Shown piece by piece: positions 1-6,839 of a DNA stretch of 14,142 bases. A model generated the notes under the pieces. The model did no database searches. It saw only the letters and a program-made list of their open reading frames with translations, and was not told the origin of the DNA. Origin of the DNA: Sphingomonadales bacterium (lineage in GTDB: Bacteria > Pseudomonadota > Alphaproteobacteria > Sphingomonadales > Sphingomonadaceae); NCBI GenBank assembly GCA_016714795.1, contig JADKCA010000010.1:1-14142 (forward strand), read 5' to 3'. The number at the start of each line of letters is the position of its first letter. Positions within the stretch are counted from its first letter, which is position 1. The position numbers and the translations under genes are program-made.

Positions 1-179
1 CAGCACGAAGACTGCCACACCATGCCATCAGATCCAAGCTGGCAGAACAATCTAGGAAGCGTGGTTTGTCGACACATCCACAGCACTACACACGATCTTG
101 CCAAGCCTGCGTCCCAGCGACGGGACCTCGATGGAAGCGCGCCCGTTCTGGCCCGCCTCGATCTGTAACTCTCCCTCCT
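1..179 (-). other. Non-coding flank downstream of the IS110 transposase, probable IS end
   Basis: No gene is visible between the window edge and the transposase stop. On the minus strand this DNA directly follows the transposase and contains a short hairpin (GGTCCC / GGGAC around 110-130). From memory, IS110 elements of this transposase subgroup carry a GTCCC...GGGAC hairpin just after the gene, so I infer that at least the right half of this stretch is element DNA. The exact element end cannot be placed, and it may lie beyond position 1. Confidence 0.4.
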
Positions 180-1209
180 TCAAACGGCCATAGCGGTTGC
201 CCCCCAGCGGAAGTCCGTGGCGTCCACCCACATGCGATGGAGCACGACGCCCAGCTTACGGGCAAGGGCGACCTTGGCGCGTTTCATGCCACGACGCTTC
301 GCCACTTCGAGTGCCCAGCGCTTCAGGCTGGAAAACCGCGTCGCTCGCGTCAACATGATGTGCGCCGCCTCAAACAGCGCCGTTCGCACCATCGCGTCGC
401 CGACCTTGCTGACACCTCCATCCCGGTCGGTCTCGCCGGACTGATACTTCTTCGGTGTCAGCCCAAAGTAGGCACCGACGGTACTCGATTTTCCAAAGCG
501 GGTGGGATCGTCGATCGCGGATCGATATGTCAGGGCGACCAATGCTCCCACCCCGGGGGTGCTCATCAATCGATGGCAGATCTTATCGGCACGCGCGATC
601 TTTAGCATCTCCCGATGAAGCCTGGTCAACTCCCGCCACAATGTTGACCGCGCCACCAACATTGCACTGATCACCGTCTTCAGGGTGCCATGCCCTGCAA
701 TCAGTTCCTGGATGCGTGCCTCGAACCTGCCACGACTGACCTCGCCAACCTTCAGGCCATAACCACGCAGGATGCCACGGATGCTAAGCTCTACGTCGAG
801 CAGCTTCCTGTAAGAGCTTGCGTCCGACGAGTAAGGCGCGCGTATCTTGTGATACGACAGATTTTGCATGAACCGGCCGATACCAGCCCATTCTCAGCAA
901 TTGGGCGATCCCGCGGGCATCTTTCCGGTCGGTTTTCACGGTCATCGCCGAAAGCGCCGCCTTCACGTGTCGCGTCTCCAGCAACACAACATCGCGGTGG
1001 GCCGCAACAAGCCCCGCGTGCAGCCATTGCGACAACGGCCCCGCCTCGAGCCCAATCTTGCAAACTGAAAATTCCAGTTCGTCAAAGAACCGCACCACCG
1101 CCTCAGGCTCGCTGGGGATCTTCACCTCACGGACGACCTTACCCTTCACGTCCACAATGCATAGGCTGCTCTCTTTCAGAGAGACGTCGATTCCGGCATA
1201 ATACTCCAT
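180..1209 (-). pseudogene. IS110-family transposase, frameshifted
   Basis: This is a DEDD/serine-type transposase of the IS110 family, read in two frames that together give about 343 codons, the normal family length. The N-terminal frame (start ATG at 1209, preceded by AGAGG eight bases upstream) has the RuvC-like core: YAGIDVS, LEAGPLSQW and TDRKDARGIAQL, supplying the acidic residues. The C-terminal frame (to the stop at 180) has the Tnp_20 part: STPGVGALVALTY, then SSTVGAYFGLTPKKYQSGE with the serine expected to be the nucleophile, and the conserved end KVALARKLGVVLHRM. The frames join near 805-812, where RKLLQ should run into KLLDVELSIRGILRG; a net loss of two bases (or gain of one) explains it. 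An ATG at 1224 is possible but lies inside a hairpin. As written, no intact transposase can be made, so the copy is probably immobile. Confidence 0.88.
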
Positions 1210-1339
1210 GGCTGTTCCTCTCATGATGCTTGGGGCCGATCACTCGGACCCCGTTTCCAACACCATCATTCTGAGGGACAGCCACCAACCTGGCTACTCT
1301 TGAGACGCCGGCCCATTACGGCATCTAGCGTTTTCTGCT
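1210..1339 (-). other. IS110 upstream non-coding region with nested inverted repeats (candidate guide-RNA region)
   Basis: The stretch upstream of the transposase start and downstream of the neighbouring gene's stop holds nested inverted repeats. An inner hairpin is formed by 1232-1239 (GGGGCCGA) and 1244-1252 (TCGGACCCC, one bulge); an outer pair is ATGATG at 1223-1228 with CATCAT at 1264-1269. IS110-family elements are known to encode a structured bridge RNA in a non-coding end. That this stretch is such an RNA is my inference; it is short, and the element boundary towards 1340 is not defined. Confidence 0.35.
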
Positions 1340-2515
1340 TCAATCGCTTTCAGCAAGCTGAAGGTCGATTTCCTGGAGTTCCCCTGTCGCTGAGACTTGC
1401 AGGTCGCTCGCAGAGGCTTTGAAGAACCAATGCTGGGCCGGGCAATCTTGTGGCAAAACTATTTGCACGTTGGTGCGCTGCTGGGTCTCGTTTACCGGGA
1501 TCCGTTGGCTCTGGGCGAGTTTTTCGCCGCCTACCTCTATGCAGCGCAGTTCCCAGCTCGCAATCAGCCTTGGATCACTGCCGCTCAGTGTATTGCTCAG
1601 CAAATAAGTCCCAGGTCGGTAAACAGTCACTCGGTCGAGCAAGATTGCAGAGCGACCGGGTTCAACCACGAAAGCGGCAGCTGAATTGCTACTCTGCTTC
1701 ATGCTGGCGGCATCGGAATTGGTGAGTTGCCATGTCAGTGGTCGGCTTTCTGGGCCGATCGTCTGATCCGATATTCCAAACTGCTCCAGTCCTTCTTCGC
1801 TGATCGCCTGCATTCGAATGGCAAGTTGCGCGGCCTCGTATCCTTCTTCTGCGCTAAGTAGTTTGCTGAGCAGTATCGGCAGCGTACCTGGCGTAAGAGC
1901 GTTGACCGACGTCTTGGCCTCGGTGAGGAGCGCCGCGACGCCAAGCGGATCCGGTGCGTTCTGAGCAGCCTGTCGGACCAAGTCTGCAAACCACGGCTTT
2001 CGCGAATAAGGGATAAGCACCGCGCGAATCTCAGTTATATCGAGCGACTGGGCAATTGTTGGCAGCAAGCTAGTTCCGGCCTCAGGGTAAACTGTCAGTG
2101 CGCGGTCCAGATGGCGGAAGCCACCCGCCAGGTCTTTGTTCGTGGCTAACGTGCGGAACTTTTCCATCTGAACGCCAAGTTCGCGGCGAGAGACGCGTTC
2201 TGCGATCAAGATTGAAGCGGGTGCTTTCGGGGTTGGGCTGGTTGCGCCCCACACCCATAAAGCGGTTGCATCGAGCGGTTCGCGTGCGAGGGAGCGCGAT
2301 GCTGTGCCTTCAAGGTTCTGTCCCTGCGCCTGCGGCAGCTGCCGCATGAACACCGTCTCTCGCACCGCTGTAGCGACCTTGAAGCGTTGCGAGCCGGTAA
2401 GCACCGGAACCGCGAACGAAAGCCCTGAGCTAGAGAGAATGCTCTGAGCATCGGACCAGGCCGTAGCACTCAGGCACGCAGCAGCGGCAGCCAAAAGGAT
2501 CGTCTTGATACGCAT
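1340..2515 (-). CDS. Exported protein of unknown function, linked to wzc
   Basis: I do not recognise the family. The start is the ATG at 2515, because it opens a typical Sec signal peptide (MRIKTILLAAAAACLSATAW, cleavage probably near SDA). The longer reading from 2623 only translates the hexanucleotide repeat of the wzc tail in another frame as Met-Ala repeats, and is an artefact. The mature part is about 370 residues with no further membrane segment, so a periplasmic or outer-surface location is likely. The middle is helix-like and rich in Leu/Ala; the last ~130 residues look like a beta-rich domain (VEPGRSAILLDRVTVYRPGTY) with two cysteines (RCIEV and PQDCPAQ) that could form a disulfide. 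It begins 43 bases after the wzc stop on the same strand, so co-transcription and a role in polysaccharide export or anchoring are plausible but unproven. No strong ribosome binding site is visible. Confidence 0.72.
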   Translation of the reverse strand: MRIKTILLAAAAACLSATAWSDAQSILSSSGLSFAVPVLTGSQRFKVATAVRETVFMRQLPQAQGQNLEGTASRSLAREPLDATALWVWGATSPTPKAPASILIAERVSRRELGVQMEKFRTLATNKDLAGGFRHLDRALTVYPEAGTSLLPTIAQSLDITEIRAVLIPYSRKPWFADLVRQAAQNAPDPLGVAALLTEAKTSVNALTPGTLPILLSKLLSAEEGYEAAQLAIRMQAISEEGLEQFGISDQTIGPESRPLTWQLTNSDAASMKQSSNSAAAFVVEPGRSAILLDRVTVYRPGTYLLSNTLSGSDPRLIASWELRCIEVGGEKLAQSQRIPVNETQQRTNVQIVLPQDCPAQHWFFKASASDLQVSATGELQEIDLQLAESD

Positions 2516-2558
2516 GGATTTCAAGGTGTGCGAGCAGGCTATGCCGGAGCTTGGGCCT

Positions 2559-4790
2559 TCAGCCCTGCCCCTTGCTGTCTTCGCCGTAACCATAGCCGTA
2601 ACCATAGCCATAGCCATAGCCATAACCGTAGCTGTGCTTGGTAAAATCGATCTTCGTCACGATCAGGCCGAACACATGCGCTCCAGCGCTGTGCAAACGT
2701 TGGAGCGACGAGCGAATGGCGCGCCGTGAGGTCCGTTCCGCTTCGGCTACATAGACCACCCCTTCAACCATCCGGCCCATCAAGGGCGAGTCAGCAAGCC
2801 CGAGGATTGGCGGTGCATCGATCACAATATGGTCGAATTGTTCTAGGAACGTGGCAATGAGCTCCGAGAACCGGTCTGAACTCAGCAGTTCTGCGGGGCT
2901 TGGGGGAATCGGGCCAGTCGTGATTACGGAAAGACCGCGCTTGCCGGTTTGCTTGATCTGGCCATTGACGGCATCACCGGCCAGCAAGTTGCTGAGTCCT
3001 TCACCGTTCTCGAGCCCCACATAGCGGTGCAGTGACGGCGAGCGCAAGTCGCCATCGATCAGCAGTACATTCTTGCCGGTCCGGCCGATGATTTCTGCCA
3101 GGGCGACAGAAGTTGTCGATTTTCCTTCCCCTGGCTGCGTGCTGGTCACGACAAATGAGCGGGGCAACCCGTGGTTGGTCGTAAAGGCTAGCGTCGAGCG
3201 GATACTGAAATAGGCTTCCGACAGAGGCGACTTGGCGTCTTCGATCTCCTTCAGCGGGTAAAGCTCGCTGAGCGGCACGTTGCCAAGCAGCGGAACCTTG
3301 AGGAAATTGCGAACGTCATCCGGGTTGCGGATGCCTTCGTCGATCTGTTCAAGCCCGAACACCACCACCACGGCAAGACCGAGCCCCAATAACAGCGAAA
3401 GCGCTAGGTTGAGCGACATACTCGGAGCCGAGGGCAAAGTTGGGACTTTGGCGGCATCAACAATCGCAATGTTGTCTGCACCGACCGTGCCAGCGACCCC
3501 GATCTCCTTGTAGCGCTGAAGCAGCGCGTCATAAAGTTGCCGGTTGGTGTCGGCTTCGCGCTGGAAAATGTTCTGTTGTATTGACGCTTGGCGCTGCCGG
3601 TCGAGTTCGTGCTTCAGGCTCTCAACTTTGGCTTCGAGATCCCGCTCCTTCTTCAGGGCTTCGGTGTAAGCGAGACGTCGGCTGCCCCCGACGCGCCCAG
3701 TTTCTCTGACGATTGCGCTGTCCAGTGAGTCTATCTGCTGTTTGAGTGCGCGCGCTGCTGGATAGCCGGGCTCGAACTGCACCTGCAGTTTTGCATATTC
3801 CGCAGCCGCCTGTGCTCGCTGAGCCCGCAGGCCGGTGATGGCCGGGCTGTTCAGGACTTCAGGACTGTTTTCGGCTGATCCAGCATTGGCCCGGCTTTCA
3901 GCCGCAATCCTCTCCGCACGTGCTGTTACCAGTGCCTGGCTCAGGCCTTCAAGGTCAGCCGAGGCCAGCGTTCGCTGGGTAAAGGTTCGTCCGTCTGAAT
4001 CGCGCGTGGTGTCAAGCGTCACGATCCCGTTCCCGCTCGTGTAGGTAACAACTTGCCGTTCAGACTCTTCCACTTTCTGGCGTAGTTGCGCAAGGCGTTC
4101 CTCAAGAAAACGCCGCGCATCTGCGGTCGATGCGAACCCGCGGTCCATGGTCGAGCCAATGAACTCCTGCGCCCAAGTATTCACAATCCGAGCCGACACT
4201 TCGGGCGAGCGACTCGTGTAGGTAATATCAATCAGGCGGGATGTTCTGACCGGGTTGATCTGAACGTTGCGCAGCAGCAGCGCTACCACTTGGCGCTCGC
4301 GTGCTTTAACAGCATCTCTCGCGAACTGTGCCGGTGAACCCGACGCTTCATCGGTCACTTGCGTAAGCTTTGCGCCGTGCGCTTCGAAAAAGCGCTTGTC
4401 ATCAGCCAGCTTCAGCTTGCGGGCTACGCGTTCCGCCAGCGATTCAGCCTCTAAAAGCGCATACTGGGTCGCATAGAACTCGAGATCGCGCCCTGCGTTG
4501 CCGGATTCTAACCCCTGCACATTGGTTACGTTCTTCTGTTCGCGGCTCACTTCAATCTGCGCGCGTGCGGTGTACAGCGGCGCCATCAATAGCGTGGCGA
4601 TGATCCCGATCGCCACACACCCCGCAACGATCCCTGCGATCACGAGGCGCCAGCGCAGCACCGCTTGCCAGTATTGGAGCAGCAGCGGTGAAAGCGCCAA
4701 GCCCCCATCGCCATTTGCAAACTGGTCTTGCGACACCGGAGCCAGATCGCCCCCAGTATGAGGAGTCGGGAATTGGTTCTGATTGTGCAT
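2559..4790 (-). CDS. Wzc-type polysaccharide co-polymerase with BY-kinase domain
   Basis: This inner-membrane protein sets chain length and drives export of capsule or exopolysaccharide, cycling by autophosphorylation of C-terminal tyrosines. At 743 residues it is full length for fused Wzz-kinase proteins. Order: cytoplasmic N-tail, membrane segment ~49-72, periplasmic Wzz region with long coiled coils (~225-430), the proline-rich motif of co-polymerases (KVPTLPSAPS, 448-457), second membrane segment ~459-481, then the kinase. The kinase has Walker A TQPGEGKSTT (551-560), Walker A' VLLIDGDLR (575-583) and Walker B HIVIDAP (654-660). Residues 721-736 are eight consecutive Tyr-Gly pairs, an unusually regular tyrosine cluster. 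Its usual partner, Wza, survives only as a fragment 27 bases upstream. The start at 4790 lacks a clear Shine-Dalgarno. Function is secure; polysaccharide identity is unknown. Confidence 0.94.
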   Translation of the reverse strand: MHNQNQFPTPHTGGDLAPVSQDQFANGDGGLALSPLLLQYWQAVLRWRLVIAGIVAGCVAIGIIATLLMAPLYTARAQIEVSREQKNVTNVQGLESGNAGRDLEFYATQYALLEAESLAERVARKLKLADDKRFFEAHGAKLTQVTDEASGSPAQFARDAVKARERQVVALLLRNVQINPVRTSRLIDITYTSRSPEVSARIVNTWAQEFIGSTMDRGFASTADARRFLEERLAQLRQKVEESERQVVTYTSGNGIVTLDTTRDSDGRTFTQRTLASADLEGLSQALVTARAERIAAESRANAGSAENSPEVLNSPAITGLRAQRAQAAAEYAKLQVQFEPGYPAARALKQQIDSLDSAIVRETGRVGGSRRLAYTEALKKERDLEAKVESLKHELDRQRQASIQQNIFQREADTNRQLYDALLQRYKEIGVAGTVGADNIAIVDAAKVPTLPSAPSMSLNLALSLLLGLGLAVVVVFGLEQIDEGIRNPDDVRNFLKVPLLGNVPLSELYPLKEIEDAKSPLSEAYFSIRSTLAFTTNHGLPRSFVVTSTQPGEGKSTTSVALAEIIGRTGKNVLLIDGDLRSPSLHRYVGLENGEGLSNLLAGDAVNGQIKQTGKRGLSVITTGPIPPSPAELLSSDRFSELIATFLEQFDHIVIDAPPILGLADSPLMGRMVEGVVYVAEAERTSRRAIRSSLQRLHSAGAHVFGLIVTKIDFTKHSYGYGYGYGYGYGYGYGEDSKGQG
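2583..2630 (-). repeat. Hexanucleotide repeat (8 units) encoding the Tyr-Gly tail of Wzc
   Basis: Eight tandem copies of the 6-base unit TA(T/C)GG(C/T) on the minus strand encode eight Tyr-Gly pairs at the C-terminus of the kinase. Third positions vary between units (TAT/TAC, GGC/GGT), so the array is imperfect. Because the unit is two codons long, gain or loss of a unit would change the number of phosphorylatable tyrosines without shifting the frame. Confidence 0.9.
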
Positions 4791-4817
4791 AGGGTAAACT
4801 TCGATCCTAGCTGGATA

Positions 4818-5051
4818 TTAACTGGTTATGTGGTCGATGCCGAAGATCAACGGTATGACCAAGGCAGGTATGATGGCGAGTACATCCTTGAACATCCGCC
4901 GCGACCGCGAATCGCCGACCATGACCACATCGTTGGCATAAATGTCGGGATCCGGGTAAGCGCCGTGCCGGATGGCATCTAGATTGTAGAACGCCGCCTA
5001 GCGTTGCCCCGCCACCGTCCGGCGAATTACCGCGTCATCGGGCCGGGCGGT
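4818..5051 (-). pseudogene. C-terminal remnant of a Wza-type polysaccharide export protein, with in-frame stop
   Basis: No intact gene fills the gap between the ligase and wzc, but one minus-strand frame carries about 78 codons recognisable as the end of a Wza/BexD-like outer-membrane export protein. It reads DDAVIRRTVAGQR, then a TAG stop (5000-4998), then AAFYNLDAIRHGAYPDPDIY, continuing with ANDVVMVGDSRSRRMFKDVL and a final hydrophobic stretch before the TAA at 4818. The phrases NLDAIR...G...DPDIYANDVVMVG match the C-terminal SLBB/duplication region as I know the family. The TAG sits where a Gln or similar codon is expected. No Wza N-terminus (poly_export domain, lipoprotein signal) is seen in the 111 bases between 5051 and the ligase stop, so most of the gene appears deleted. 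Its place directly upstream of wzc is the usual wza-wzc order. Confidence 0.72.
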
Positions 5052-5134
5052 GAGGCATACGCTCGCTACAATCTATTTCGATTTCATGGGGTTCATCTTT
5101 TCTTCGCAAAGCTGAATGCGCCTGATGGGTTTGT

Positions 5135-5160
5135 TTGACCCTGTTTGGCGGCGGGGTCAA
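5135..5160. repeat. Inverted repeat after the ligase stop
   Basis: TTGACCC (5135-5141) and GGGTCAA (5154-5160) form a 7-bp perfect inverted repeat with a 12-base spacer, just downstream of the ligase stop on the minus strand. It could be a weak transcript end, but there is no T run, so I do not call it a terminator. Confidence 0.4.
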
Positions 5161-5162
5161 TG

Positions 5163-6639
5163 TCAGACTAGGCGCGGTCCCGCCCTGCTCTGTACCATAG
5201 CGCTTATCCAGACGAGGGCGATCACTGTGAGACTGGCAAGTGATGGCGTCCGCAGGGGATAGTCCCCGATCGACCCCATCCCGGCTAGAATAAGGAAGCA
5301 TGCACCCGCTTGTCCCAGACGCTGAAAATCACCGGAAAATTCCTTCGACCAAGCATACCTGCCGATCCGTCTGGCGGCCCAGACCATGCCGACTACGAGC
5401 AGCATCAGTGCCGGTATGCCGCCGGTCTGCGCCAGTTCGAGCCAGTCATTATGGGCATGGTTCATATAAGTCGGGCCAAGCAGTGCGTCAGGCTCGTGGA
5501 CCTGGTAGACTTGCTCGAAACTCCCCAAGCCGCTGCCAAGCACCATGTGCTGCTGCGTGATCTCCAAGATTGTCGGCATTATCTTGGCGCGGGTCGTCTT
5601 CGGCAATATCCCTTGCGATCAGCCGTTCGAGCGCGAGATCCCGGCTGAAGGCGACGGTGATCGCTACCAGAACCGCGACGCCGCCAAGCAACAGGCCGAT
5701 CAAGGCCGGGATGCCGATCCGCCAGCCTTTGGGCTTTGCGCGGGTGCTGCCAGAAGCGAGGTTGCTGGTTGAGTTTCCTTTTGCACTGCCGCGCAGTCCC
5801 GCCGCAAGGATTGCACTGCTGAGCGCCAGTGCCCCCAGCCCCAGGATCAGACCGGCGCGCGAACCGGTGATTAGCAGCAACGGTACAATAAATCCACCGG
5901 CGCCAATCGCGAGCACGGCGCGTAAACGAGCAACATGACTGTCATCTGTTTGCATCAGCGCCCAGACAGCCAGCATGGGCAGGAGCGTTGCCAGTAGCAG
6001 GGCCTGATGGTTGCGATTGGCATAAAGGCCGACCGCGGCACCGTTGTTGGTCACTTTGTAGAAATAGAGCGGACCATTGGGATCACCCAGCAACTGCAGC
6101 ATGCCCATCGCCGCACTGGTGAGGCCGAACAGCAGCACCAGGTTGAGGACCTTCTTGTGCTCGGTCGCTTCCAGCTGAGCGGCCAGCACGAGGCACGCGA
6201 GCGGCGGCATCAGGCTCCAGAAGGCATTGCGCGTCGCGGCCGGGGTCATCGTCAACGGGCGCCAGATCTCGCCCAGCCCTACCGTATGGTCAATCTCGGC
6301 GATCAGATCGCGGCCAGGCAGACTTTGCCACACATGCGGTGGCAGCGGGATCAACTGACCCAATGCGAGCAGCGCGATGGCTGCGGCCCAGCCAAACAGA
6401 AACCGGTGACGGCTCACCTGCTCCGCTTTCAGCCAGTAGAGCCCAAGAAACAGGAATGCCGTCGCCGCAGGGCGCAGCACTGGCAAGGATGCCACATCCG
6501 CACGCGAAGCCCCACCTGTTGCAAAGATGAGGATAAGGAGTGCGCTCAGCGCCAGAAATGCCTGAGAATGGCCCGAAGCCGGGACATTACTTCGTGTGTG
6601 GCCGTGGCGGCGGGAAGGGGATTTGCGCGAGCTGTACAT
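5163..6639 (-). pseudogene. O-antigen ligase/polymerase-like membrane protein (Wzy/WaaL family), frameshifted
   Basis: This polytopic inner-membrane protein would polymerise or ligate lipid-linked glycan units on the periplasmic face. The N-terminal frame (start 6639) has many membrane segments and the family signatures GLYANRNHQALLLATLL (~205-220) and ITGSRAGLILGLG (~257-269). The C-terminal frame, ending at 5163, has VLGSGLGSFEQVY, NHAHNDWLELAQTGG (the conserved His/Asn loop) and further membrane segments. The frames must be joined near 5590-5600, where IAEDD should continue into RAKIMPTILEITQQH; this is a net gain of one base or loss of two. Rejoined, it is about 490 residues, normal for the family. 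A real lesion would remove the His-containing loop needed for activity. An isolated shift in an otherwise clean gene could also be an assembly error. Confidence 0.82.
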
Positions 6640-6685
6640 ATTTTGTCAGAAATCAATGAACTTGTCTTGCTCGCCATAGCTACCG

Positions 6686-6712
6686 CAGTGCGGGTGAAAG
6701 TCACCCGCACTG
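6686..6712. repeat. Strong hairpin between sugar transferase and ligase genes
   Basis: CAGTGCGGGTGA (6686-6697) and TCACCCGCACTG (6701-6712) form a perfect 12-bp stem with a three-base loop, in the 200-bp gap between the sugar transferase stop (6840) and the ligase start (6639). There is no adjacent T run on either strand, so it is not a standard intrinsic terminator. On the minus strand it is followed at once by GCGGTAGC (6686-6679). A role in attenuation, pausing or mRNA stability is possible. The rest of the gap shows only a 9-bp direct repeat, CTGTGTCAC, at 6817-6825 and 6831-6839. Confidence 0.6.
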
Positions 6713-6839
6713 TCAATCCTGTTCTCGTTTTGCGCCAAATCCAAGGATCTGCCGCAGACTTTGCCTCCGCCATGCCTATAGACGCACGCCGTGCTATGCC
6801 AGTCGCCATGACCTTACTGTGTCACAGCGCCTGTGTCAC

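Noticed and set aside
690..1226. Plus-strand open frames over the IS110 transposase
   Set aside because: Antisense of recognisable transposase coding sequence; no domain in the plus-strand reading.
2516..2623. N-terminal extension (Met-Ala repeats) of the exported protein gene
   Set aside because: It is the hexanucleotide repeat of the wzc tail read in another frame; the signal peptide starting at 2515 gives the real N-terminus.
2583..2630. CRISPR-like or other regularly spaced array
   Set aside because: The repeats are contiguous 6-bp units inside the wzc coding sequence with no spacers; no CRISPR array is seen in the window.
6546..6809. Small minus-strand gene in the gap upstream of the ligase
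   Set aside because: It overlaps the ligase start in another frame, contains the hairpin, has low-complexity content and no ribosome binding site.
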